Source of the DNA: Myxococcus fulvus
GTDB taxonomy: Bacteria > Myxococcota > Myxococcia > Myxococcales > Myxococcaceae
NCBI RefSeq assembly: GCF_900111765.1
Contig: NZ_FOIB01000019.1
Location: 1 to 64,000 of the forward strand
Direction of reading: 5' to 3'
Length of the DNA stretch: 64,000 bases
Both the position numbers and the translations under genes were made by a program. Position 1 is the stretch's first letter, and every line of letters starts with the position of its first letter. The notes under the pieces were generated by a model that was not told the DNA's origin, did not search any database, and saw nothing but the letters and a program-made list of their open reading frames with translations. Shown piece by piece: positions 1 through 7,457 of this stretch.

Positions 1-29
1 CACTGCCGCTCGTTCAATTCGTAGCGCAT
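1..29 (-). CDS. 5' end of an unidentified minus-strand gene (cut by window edge)
   Basis: An ATG on the minus strand at 29 opens a frame running off the window edge and reading MRYELNERQ. A GGGAGG purine run about a dozen bases upstream could be its ribosome binding site. The opening MRYEL is reminiscent of IS5-type transposases, but nine residues cannot prove that. It would be transcribed in the same direction as the acyl-CoA synthetase gene upstream of it. Confidence 0.25.
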
Positions 30-91
30 CACGCCGGCTTGCCTCCCTACGGAGGACAACAACCGGCGGCGGCGCTTCCATCAGACAGGAC

Positions 92-1915
92 CTAGGCCCC
101 GTACATCGACTCGATGAGCGCCGAGTGTTTACGGGTGACGGCGTGGCGCTTGACCTTGAGCGACGCGGTGAGCTCGCCACCATCCACCGTGAACGGGCCC
201 GGTGAGACACGGAACGTCTTGATGCGCTCGAAGGACGCCAGGCCCGCGTTGGTCTCCTCGACCAGGGCCTTCAGGATGTCATGGATTCGCGGGTGCGAGG
301 GGTCGGCGGGGATGCCCTCGCGGCCCGCCACCACGGCGAGTATCTCCGGGTCGAGCGCGAACATGGCCGTGCAGTAGTTGCGTCCATCCCCCAGCACGAC
401 GGCCTCCTGGACGAGCGGGTGTCGCTTGAGCTGCGCCTCGATCTTCAGTGGCGCCACGTACTTCCCGCCGCTCGTCTTGAGCAGCTCCTTCTTGCGCCCC
501 GTCACCCGGACGAAGCCCTCCGCGTCGATGGAGGCGAGGTCTCCGGTCCTGAACCACCCGTCGCCATCGAACGCCTCCGCCGTGGCCTCCGGCCGGTTCA
601 GGTAGCCCCGCGAGATGTTCGGCCCGCGCGCGAGCAGCTCGCCATCCGCGTCCACCTTGAGCTGGCAGCGGGAGAACGCGCGTCCCACCGTTCCCGGACG
701 CACGTCCTCCCTGGGATTGATGGTCAGCCCGGGACACGTCTCCGTCAGCCCGTAGGCCTCCAGGACCGTGAGCCCGAGCGAGAGGAAGAACAGCTGCACG
801 TCGACGCGGAGCGCGGCGGCGCCGGACAGGAGCACGGAGGCGCGGTCCAGGCCCAGGCGCGCGCGCAGCTTCGACAGCACGAGCCGGTCCGCCAGGGCCC
901 GCTGCGCCTCCAGCCACACCGGGCGGGGCTTGCCGTGGGTCGCGGCGCGACGCCCCACGCCCAGGGCCCAGTCCAGCATCCAGCGGCGCAAGCCCTTCTC
1001 GCCCTCGATGGTGCTGGTGACCTTCGCCATCATCTTCTCGAAGACACGCGGGGCCGCGGGGAAGAAGCCCGGGCGCGAGGCGACCAGGTCCGCCGCCAGC
1101 GTGGGCACCGACGACATCACCAGCGGCGCGCCGAAGAAGGGGCCCGCGAACTCCACCATGCGTCCGAAGGAGTGCGCGGCGGGGAGGAAGAGGAACAGGC
1201 CGTGCGTGAGCACGTTGTCATCCAGGAGCCGCGCGGCGCCGACGTCCTCGAGCATCGCCAGCATGTTGTCGTGGGTTTGAATCACCGCCTTCGGCGCGCC
1301 GGTGGTCCCCGACGTGTACGTGAAGGTCGCGACGTGCTCGCGCCGGACCAGGGAGGCCCTGCGGCGCACCTCGCCCTCCAGCTCCGCCCGTCGGGCGCGC
1401 CCCCGGGCCTCGAGCGTCTCCAGGCTCTCCCAGTCATCGGCGGGAGCAAGCCCCGCCGGATGGATGACCACCACCCTGGCGCGCACGGCGAGCGCGTCGG
1501 GTGCGTAGTGCCGGTCGAAGAAGGTGAAGCCCTTGCGGAAGGCGCGCACCTTGTCGAGCTGGCTCGCGTCGTCCACGACGATGAGCTGCGCGGCGGTGTC
1601 CATGTGCATGTAGCCCACCTCCTCGGGCAACAGGCTGGCGTAGACGGGCACCGTCTTGAGGCCGACGCGCAGGGCCGCGAAGTCGACGAGACAGGACGCC
1701 ATCGAGGTGTTGCCGACGAGGGTGATGCACGCGCCGTCGTCCACCGTGCCCGCGCTCAACAGCCCCGCGGCGAGCGCTTCGATTCGCGGTAGCAGCTCCG
1801 ACCAGCGGTGGTCGACATAGGTGTCGTCACGTTTGACGCGGAACGCGACGCGATGCGGCGACGTGTTCGCCCGGTCGAGAATCATCTGGGGGAGGGACGG
1901 GTGGACCTCGGCCAT
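92..1915 (-). CDS. Long-chain fatty-acid-CoA ligase (AMP-dependent synthetase)
   Basis: This 607-aa ANL-superfamily enzyme activates a fatty acid with ATP to an acyl-adenylate and then transfers it to CoA. The P-loop motif YTSGTTGAPK, the AYGLTETCPG signature, the GWFRTGDL hinge region and the late catalytic lysine region GRKKELLKTSGGKYVAP are all present and in order. Length and the late GGKYVAP motif fit FadD15/FACS-type long-chain ligases rather than acetyl-CoA synthetase. I start at the ATG giving MAEVHPSLPQ; a further in-frame ATG lies 45 bp upstream (1960). The gene is divergent from the AraC regulator, which may control it. Confidence 0.9.
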   Translation of the reverse strand: MAEVHPSLPQMILDRANTSPHRVAFRVKRDDTYVDHRWSELLPRIEALAAGLLSAGTVDDGACITLVGNTSMASCLVDFAALRVGLKTVPVYASLLPEEVGYMHMDTAAQLIVVDDASQLDKVRAFRKGFTFFDRHYAPDALAVRARVVVIHPAGLAPADDWESLETLEARGRARRAELEGEVRRRASLVRREHVATFTYTSGTTGAPKAVIQTHDNMLAMLEDVGAARLLDDNVLTHGLFLFLPAAHSFGRMVEFAGPFFGAPLVMSSVPTLAADLVASRPGFFPAAPRVFEKMMAKVTSTIEGEKGLRRWMLDWALGVGRRAATHGKPRPVWLEAQRALADRLVLSKLRARLGLDRASVLLSGAAALRVDVQLFFLSLGLTVLEAYGLTETCPGLTINPREDVRPGTVGRAFSRCQLKVDADGELLARGPNISRGYLNRPEATAEAFDGDGWFRTGDLASIDAEGFVRVTGRKKELLKTSGGKYVAPLKIEAQLKRHPLVQEAVVLGDGRNYCTAMFALDPEILAVVAGREGIPADPSHPRIHDILKALVEETNAGLASFERIKTFRVSPGPFTVDGGELTASLKVKRHAVTRKHSALIESMYGA

Positions 1916-1997
1916 GGGGCCTCCTCGGTGCGGTGCGGGCAGGGGAGCGGCTTGTTTCACCCAGCCACGCTAGGTGCGGCGCCACGAGCCGGCTTGT

Positions 1998-2741
1998 ATG
2001 ATTCTGCAGATGCGGAGCCACTTGTTGCTGGGCGGAGGTCGAGCGCTGTACGTCGGCCGCTTCCACGAGTTGCCCCGGCATCGGTTCGCCGCCAACGCCG
2101 TGCTCGTGGGACTGGATGATGCGTTCGAGCTGGTCGACGGTGACGGCCGCGTCGGGCAGCACGAGGCCGCCTTCGTGCGAGGGTGGCAATGGCACGCGCT
2201 CGACTTCCAGGGTGGGCGCGCCGCGGTGCTGTTCCTGGAGCCGGGCGTGAAGCTGCGCCATCAGGTCGACGCGAGCGCGGTGCGCGCGGCCGTGGAGACC
2301 GCCCTCGGTGCGCGGCACCTCCAGCCCTGGACGGAGCTCTTCCAGGAAGCGCTGCATCTGGGGCCTTGTCCACGGGAGGTCGATGCGCGCATCGCGCGGG
2401 TCGCCGCGTGGCTCTCCGCGCCCACGCGGGAGTCGGCGCCCGCGGACGCGGAGAGGCTGGCGCGGTGGGTGGGGGCTTCGACCTCGCTCGTCGAGCACCG
2501 GTTCAGCGAGCAGGTCGGTGTCCCGATGGGGGCGTATCGCGCCTGGCACCGGATGCAGGCGGCCGCGGCGCTCGCGCTCCGGGGGAGGAGCCTCACCGAG
2601 GTCGCGCACGCCGCGGGCTTCTACGACTCGGCGCACTTCTCCCGGCTGTTCCGGGGGATGTTCGGTCTGCCGCCCTCGAAGGTCTTCACCGACGGCCTCA
2701 CGGGGACCGTCTTCGAGGCGCGCGTCAGCGGTGCGCCGTGA
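1998..2741 (+). CDS. AraC-family transcriptional regulator
   Basis: A protein of about 247 aa with a cupin-like N-terminal sensing region (residues ~1-90) and a C-terminal AraC double helix-turn-helix. The second helix-turn-helix is clear in EVAHAAGFYDSAHFSRLFR followed by GLPPSKVF. The start is chosen at ATG 1998; an in-frame GTG (1974) and a later ATG (2010) are alternatives. It is divergent from the acyl-CoA ligase gene with a short intergenic gap, suggesting that it regulates that gene. Its last 17 bp overlap the 3' end of the convergent DUF2079 gene. Confidence 0.85.
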   Translation: MILQMRSHLLLGGGRALYVGRFHELPRHRFAANAVLVGLDDAFELVDGDGRVGQHEAAFVRGWQWHALDFQGGRAAVLFLEPGVKLRHQVDASAVRAAVETALGARHLQPWTELFQEALHLGPCPREVDARIARVAAWLSAPTRESAPADAERLARWVGASTSLVEHRFSEQVGVPMGAYRAWHRMQAAAALALRGRSLTEVAHAAGFYDSAHFSRLFRGMFGLPPSKVFTDGLTGTVFEARVSGAP

Positions 2742-4188
2742 AGCGCCCTCGGGCCATGAAGACGTGCTCGTCGTCGATGAGGACCTCCGTGCCCGCGTCC
2801 TTCCGCCACACGTCGATGAGCTCGCCCACCCGCTCGGATGTGAGGGGCCAGACGTCGCCGTGGGGAGGCTTCTCGACGAGCACCCATTCGTGGACGCGCC
2901 CCTCGTCGGGCTGGGGGCCTCCCACCGCGTAGATGTCGTCGCGGTCCGCCAGCGGGGCGACGAGGTTGCTGCTGAGCAGCGCCGAGCCCTCGCGGTGCTG
3001 GTGGAGCAGGTCCACGCCCCGCGCCAGGCTCGCCAGTCGCTCCGGCGTCGCGGGGCAGTGACGCGGAGAGGTCAGCGGGGAGGTGAGGGTGCTCGTGAGC
3101 TTCCGGAGGTTCGGCTCGTTGCTGGCGAGGAGGATGACGCTGGTGGAGGCGAGGACCCACGCGGGCGGCCTCCGGGCGCGGAGCACGGGCAGGAAGCCCA
3201 TGAGCGCCGCGGCGACGAGCGACACGCCGTAGTGGAACCGCCAGGACATGGCGAGGAAGCGGATGCCCAGCATCGGCAGGAGCACCAGCAGCCAGGCCCA
3301 GTCCGGCCTCAGGCGCTCGCGCCAGGCCCAGAGTCCCAGCGGGAGGAACAGCAGCACCAGGGTGCCCATGCGTGACAGGTGGGGCGGCGCCAGCCGGAGT
3401 AAGAGGTAGTGCGGCCAGCCTCCTTCCATTCCCTGGCCCAGGCGGAAGCCGTAGTCCACGGTGGGGCCCAGGAGCCAGGGGCGCAGTCCGTAGACGCCCG
3501 CGAGCCAGGCGAGTGACAGCGCGCCCACGCCTGCCGCGAGGCGCCGCTCGCCGCGCAGGAACAGCGCGAGCGTCAACATGACGCCGCCGAACGCGAACTC
3601 CTCCTTGCAGGAGAACAGGAGGACCAGCGAAGCGAGCAGCAGCGCCGGGCGGCGCAGATGGAAGGCCACGCCCGTCAGCACCCAGGGCAGCACGGACCAC
3701 GTGGTGGGGTGGGCGGGGAACTTCAGGGCCTCCACCACGCTGGGGCTCAAGAGCAGGAGCGCCGCGAGCAGGACGAGGGCACGGCGGCTCAGCACTCCCT
3801 GCGTTTGGAGCCAGCGCAGGGGCGCCACGGTGAGCAACACGAAGAGGGCTTCGACGAGCAGCGCGGCCCACATCGGCGGGAGGAGCCGCGCCAGTGGGTG
3901 CGCCACCCAGAGGATGGGGTCGAAGTGGTCATTGAAGATGAACACCTGACGCGCGCTGATCCACGGGTTGGGCTCGCCCAACGACAGACGCGCCACCGCC
4001 TGGGAATAGATGCCCAGGTCGAAGTTCGGGAAACAGGCACGCGCGGCCTGAAGCCAGACGGGCGTGACGACGAGCACCCACCAGAGGAGCACCACGAGCG
4101 GCAGGGCGAGCGGTGCCAGTCGAGGTCGCGGGTGCTCGGGGTCCGAATCAGGTGTGTGGGCAACCATGGTGACGGAGCGCTTGCCCAT
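2725..4188 (-). CDS. DUF2079-family polytopic membrane protein
   Basis: 487 aa with around ten hydrophobic segments starting near residue 27. The conserved DUF2079 element around FDLGIYSQAV, followed by NDHFDPILW, is present; this family is thought to be related to GT-C-type membrane glycosyltransferases, though function is unproven. The start is uncertain: ATG 4188 gives the longest frame and an ATG 21 bp downstream (MVAHTP) is equally possible because neither has a strong ribosome binding site. It lies divergent from a small lipoprotein gene and convergent with the AraC gene. Confidence 0.8.
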   Translation of the reverse strand: MGKRSVTMVAHTPDSDPEHPRPRLAPLALPLVVLLWWVLVVTPVWLQAARACFPNFDLGIYSQAVARLSLGEPNPWISARQVFIFNDHFDPILWVAHPLARLLPPMWAALLVEALFVLLTVAPLRWLQTQGVLSRRALVLLAALLLLSPSVVEALKFPAHPTTWSVLPWVLTGVAFHLRRPALLLASLVLLFSCKEEFAFGGVMLTLALFLRGERRLAAGVGALSLAWLAGVYGLRPWLLGPTVDYGFRLGQGMEGGWPHYLLLRLAPPHLSRMGTLVLLFLPLGLWAWRERLRPDWAWLLVLLPMLGIRFLAMSWRFHYGVSLVAAALMGFLPVLRARRPPAWVLASTSVILLASNEPNLRKLTSTLTSPLTSPRHCPATPERLASLARGVDLLHQHREGSALLSSNLVAPLADRDDIYAVGGPQPDEGRVHEWVLVEKPPHGDVWPLTSERVGELIDVWRKDAGTEVLIDDEHVFMARGRFTAHR

Positions 4189-4247
4189 AGCGCGTCATGA
4201 GTGGCTCCGCTAGTGTTGATGCCCTGGGGCCAGAATCGAGTGGGGAC

Positions 4248-4892
4248 GTGCGCGAGCAGAAGTGGTTGAGGTGTGTCGTGGTGGCGGCATGGCTGGGCAC
4301 CGCGGTGGGTTGTGATGACTCCGCCATCGAGCCGGAGGCCGGCGGCGAAGTGGATGCCGGTGACGAAGCGGATGCGGGGACTGGCGCGGAGGATGCCGGC
4401 GGTCCTGGGCCGGATGCGGGACCTGTCGTCCCGCGGCCTCACGTCGTCTTCCGTCTCACCAACGTCGGGGCCTGCGCGGCCAAGCTCATCACCACGGTCA
4501 AGACACCGGCTTCGCACTCCATCCGGGTCGAGCAGGGGGAGTTGCGAGGCACGGGCTTCCCGAATTGTATCTGCCCGAGCTCCAGCGCTTGTCAGGGGAA
4601 CGACTACCGCCTGACGTTCGACATCCAGCCGGGGAAGACGGTGGAGTTCACGTGGGGTGGTCATCGCTACTCACCCACCGGGGGCGTCTGCGATATCCAA
4701 CCCTTCCCCTTCGGTCCCGTGACGGTGACCGTCCCGTACTTCGCCCTGGCGGATGCCAGCCGGGCCTACAAGGGACCCGAGGTCAATGTCTCCCAGACCT
4801 TCGACTACGCCCCGGACACGGGCGTCGTGGAGATCCTCCTGAATCCACCGAAGGACCTCCTCGTGGATGGCAGCCCGGGCGTGTGTCCGTGA
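4248..4892 (+). CDS. Putative lipoprotein with Asp/Ala/Gly-rich linker
   Basis: From GTG 4248 the protein has a short basic start, a hydrophobic core and a lipobox-like GTAVGC, so Cys22 is the probable lipidated residue. An Asp-Ala-Gly/Glu-rich linker (residues ~24-60) follows, typical of myxobacterial surface lipoproteins, and then a beta-rich domain of about 150 aa with four Cys. The region around CICPSSSACQGNDYR looks disulfide-bonded. I cannot assign a family. An in-frame ATG at 4197 would put 17 extra polar residues before the signal, so GTG is preferred. Confidence 0.65.
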   Translation: MREQKWLRCVVVAAWLGTAVGCDDSAIEPEAGGEVDAGDEADAGTGAEDAGGPGPDAGPVVPRPHVVFRLTNVGACAAKLITTVKTPASHSIRVEQGELRGTGFPNCICPSSSACQGNDYRLTFDIQPGKTVEFTWGGHRYSPTGGVCDIQPFPFGPVTVTVPYFALADASRAYKGPEVNVSQTFDYAPDTGVVEILLNPPKDLLVDGSPGVCP

Positions 4893-4915
4893 ACTGACGG
4901 CCAGGCCCCGCCTGC

Positions 4916-4940
4916 GCCCGTGGGCAGGTCACCCACGGGC
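4916..4940. terminator. Bidirectional hairpin terminator between convergent genes
   Basis: A perfect inverted repeat, GCCCGTGGG, seven-base loop, CCCACGGGC, lies between the stop of the lipoprotein gene and the stop of the beta-helix gene. No T-run follows, which is usual for terminators in very GC-rich genomes. Confidence 0.55.
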
Positions 4941-4955
4941 CAGGGGAGTCCGCCG

Positions 4956-6398
4956 CTAACGCAGCCGGCGGCGCAGGCTCAGCGGCAGGAGCAGCACGAG
5001 GAGCAGGGGCCACAGCCCGGGGCTGGCGCCGCAGCCGCCGCTGTCCTTGTCGGGGGCGCCCGTGCCAGGACCCTCATCCGGGTTCGTGCCCGCGTCCGTC
5101 ATGCCGCCGCCCGCGTCGGGAGTGCCGCCGCCCGCGTCGGGAGTGCCGCCGCCCGCGTCGGGCGTGCCCGCGTCGGGCTGCTGCGTGACGGGCGCGCAGT
5201 CGCCGAGCGAGTGCTCCAGCGCCCCCAGCGTGTGGTTGCCGGAGGTGGGCCGGGGCCGCTGGCAGAAGTCCTCGGTGACGGAGGCCCTGGGTGCGGCGGC
5301 GCCCACCAGCTGCGTCACCGGGCCCTTCAGCGTCAGGTCGCCCTGGACCGGCGCCACATACCAGGACGTCCACGTGCCCGTGGCCACGTTCGTCAGGTTC
5401 GTCCCCGCGGTGAAGCGGCCGGAGTCGCGGTTGCGGATGACGGACGACAACACGTTGCCGTGGGCCTCGCCAGTGGAGGACGCGTAGCGGAAGTCCACGC
5501 CCGTCGTGCCGATGAAGGTGTTGAACAGCACCTGCGTGCGCGCGGCCCGGTTCAGGTAGACGGCGACATCCGAGCAGTTGGCGACGATGTTGTTCCGGAT
5601 GATGCCATCCGAGTGCTCGGGGTCACACGGCACCGTCGCGTCGAAGGCCGGCGCACAGAACGCCGCGCCCGTGCCGCCGCCGCCGAAGGACAGGCCGATT
5701 CGCGTGTCCGAGGCCGGCCTGTCCCGGGCGCACAGGACGCGGTTGCGCTCGAAGAGCCCCCGCTTGCCGCCGCTCTTCATGAAGGCGCCGTAGGAGATGC
5801 CTCCCTGCTTGGAGAAGTCGTGCACCTCGTTGTCGCGCACCACCCAGTCGTCGCCCGTGTCGATGTTGAGCTTGTTGACGGGCGTCCCCGTCACGCGCGG
5901 GCGGGTGTCGTAGATGTCGTTGCGCTCGATGAGCCCGCGGTGCGGCATCTCGAAGACGCCGCTGGCGTTCTTCGTCGCGTTGGCCTTGAGCTGGGAGTTG
6001 AAGTCGCGCACGCGGCTGTTGCGCAGCACGAAGCCCTCCGCGTGGCCGGTGACGTGGAACGCGTGCTCGCAGTCCTGGTCCCGGGCGCAGATGCCCTCGA
6101 TGGTGAGCCCGTCGAAGACCCAGGCGCGCCCCGAGACCTTGAAGCCCTCGGTGGCGTTGAAGCGGATGAGCGCCGCGTGACGGTTCGCCGCGCGCACGGT
6201 GATGGGCTGGGCGTCGGTGCCCTCCGCCGCGCAGTTCAGGTTCGCGTTCACCGTGTAGGTTCCATCCGCGAGCACGATGTCGTCACCCGCCTTCGCGGAG
6301 GACAGCGCGGCTTGCAGCTCCGCCACGGTGGTCACGTTCTTCGTGGCGGCGACGCCCGACAGCGGCAGGAGGAGGACGACGAGGGGGACGGTTCTCAT
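4956..6398 (-). CDS. Secreted parallel beta-helix protein with MYXO-CTERM anchor
   Basis: 480 aa. A Sec signal peptide (MRTVPLVVLLLPLSGVAA) precedes a chondroitinase-B/PL6-like opening (TVAELQAALSSAKAGDDIVL) and then a right-handed beta-helix with many N-N-x-V/I-type rungs, about residues 20-400. A proline/Asp-Ala-Gly linker leads to the C-terminal sorting signal: GGCG, a hydrophobic helix and RRRLR. That tail is the MYXO-CTERM motif, whose Cys is processed so that the protein is anchored at the cell surface. It is probably a polysaccharide lyase or carbohydrate-binding protein; the catalytic residues are not evident. The ATG at 6398 is chosen because the signal peptide starts there. Confidence 0.8.
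   Translation of the reverse strand: MRTVPLVVLLLPLSGVAATKNVTTVAELQAALSSAKAGDDIVLADGTYTVNANLNCAAEGTDAQPITVRAANRHAALIRFNATEGFKVSGRAWVFDGLTIEGICARDQDCEHAFHVTGHAEGFVLRNSRVRDFNSQLKANATKNASGVFEMPHRGLIERNDIYDTRPRVTGTPVNKLNIDTGDDWVVRDNEVHDFSKQGGISYGAFMKSGGKRGLFERNRVLCARDRPASDTRIGLSFGGGGTGAAFCAPAFDATVPCDPEHSDGIIRNNIVANCSDVAVYLNRAARTQVLFNTFIGTTGVDFRYASSTGEAHGNVLSSVIRNRDSGRFTAGTNLTNVATGTWTSWYVAPVQGDLTLKGPVTQLVGAAAPRASVTEDFCQRPRPTSGNHTLGALEHSLGDCAPVTQQPDAGTPDAGGGTPDAGGGTPDAGGGMTDAGTNPDEGPGTGAPDKDSGGCGASPGLWPLLLVLLLPLSLRRRLR
5102..5164. repeat. Three 21-bp tandem repeats in a linker
   Basis: Three near-identical 21-base units (5102, 5123, 5144) lie inside the beta-helix gene and encode the Thr-Pro-Asp-Ala-Gly-Gly-Gly repeats of the linker before the MYXO-CTERM helix. 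The third differs at its end. This is slippage-prone coding sequence, not a mobile or CRISPR repeat. Confidence 0.8.
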
Positions 6399-6430
6399 CC
6401 AGGGGACTCCAAGCGAGGGGGGCCCGGAGT

Positions 6431-7405
6431 CTACCCCGTCACGGGGTGGGTGGTGTCGCGCGCGAACATCCGGGCGAGCCACGAGTCCCGCGCCGCGATA
6501 CACGCCTGGGCCAGCGCCGATTGCGGAGCGATGTCGTAGAAGCCGTGGAAGGCACCGCCCCACACGTGCAGCTCGCACTCGCCTCCCGCCGCCAGGATCC
6601 TGCTCGCGTAGGTGACGGCTTCGTCCCGGAACGTCTCCGCGCCCCCCACGTCGATGAAGGTCGGCGGCAGCCGGCTCAGGTCCGGGGCCCGCGCGGGCGC
6701 GGAATAGGGAGACACCTCCGGGCCGCCGAGCCGGTCTCCCAGCACGGCGCGCCACGCGGTCCGGTTGCTGGTCCGGTCCCAGACGCCGACGCCGTCGTAC
6801 CGATGCGCGGAGGCCGTCTCGTTGCGGTCGTCCAGCATCGGACATTGCAACAGCTGGCCCAGCAGCCGTGGCCCCTGTCTGTCCCGGGCGAGCAGCGTGG
6901 TGCCCGCCGCGAGCCCGCCGCCGCCGCTGCCGCCGAAGATGACGAGCTGGTGGGGATTGAAGCGCAGCCTCGTCGCGTTCGCCGCCATCCACTCCAGGCC
7001 CGCGTAGCAGTCCTCCACCAGCGTGGGCGCGGGATGCTCGGGCGCCCGCCGGTACTCGACGCTCACGCAGACGGCGTCATGGCGCAGCGCCCAGTCCACC
7101 AGCGGTCTGGCTCCGGCGAAGCGGGTCCCCATCACCATGCCGCCACCATGGATGTGGTAGACGGCGGGTCCGGCCACCGCGTGGCCCTTGCGCGAGATGA
7201 CGGAGACGACGATGTCGTCGCCTCGATATCCCGGGATGGTGTGGTCGACGCAGTCGACCTGCGCGTCCCCGATGAGCGCCTCCCGTGTCACGTCGCTCAG
7301 CCGGCGGAAGTGCTCGAGCTGCTCCAGCGTCATCTTCAAGGGGACATACCCCGCGAGCGGGGCGAGGAGCGGGGCCAGCTGGGGGTCGAAGTCAGGGTGA
7401 GTCAT
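6431..7405 (-). CDS. Alpha/beta hydrolase, hormone-sensitive-lipase (HSL) type esterase
   Basis: 324 aa. The HSL oxyanion motif HIHGGGMVMG, the nucleophile elbow GGSGGGG (Ser), the acid region around ETFRDEAV and the His in GAFHGFYD together give a complete catalytic triad. Family members hydrolyse short-chain carboxyl esters. There is no signal peptide, so it is cytoplasmic. Start at the ATG giving MTHPDFDPQL; upstream in-frame residues are low-complexity. Its 3' end lies 32 bp from the start of the beta-helix gene on the same strand, so the two could be co-transcribed. Confidence 0.87.
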   Translation of the reverse strand: MTHPDFDPQLAPLLAPLAGYVPLKMTLEQLEHFRRLSDVTREALIGDAQVDCVDHTIPGYRGDDIVVSVISRKGHAVAGPAVYHIHGGGMVMGTRFAGARPLVDWALRHDAVCVSVEYRRAPEHPAPTLVEDCYAGLEWMAANATRLRFNPHQLVIFGGSGGGGLAAGTTLLARDRQGPRLLGQLLQCPMLDDRNETASAHRYDGVGVWDRTSNRTAWRAVLGDRLGGPEVSPYSAPARAPDLSRLPPTFIDVGGAETFRDEAVTYASRILAAGGECELHVWGGAFHGFYDIAPQSALAQACIAARDSWLARMFARDTTHPVTG

Positions 7406-7457
7406 GCGTGCTGCATACTCCGAAGCGGCGCGCGAGTTCATCCCCGGGATGAGCCGT

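Noticed and set aside
5102..5164. 21-bp tandem repeats considered as a CRISPR or regulatory array
   Set aside because: No spacers; the repeats are in frame and encode a linker.
4920..6539. Plus-strand 539-codon frame opposite the MYXO-CTERM beta-helix gene
   Set aside because: Val/Arg/Gly-rich antisense composition; the minus strand encodes a complete signal peptide, beta-helix and MYXO-CTERM tail.
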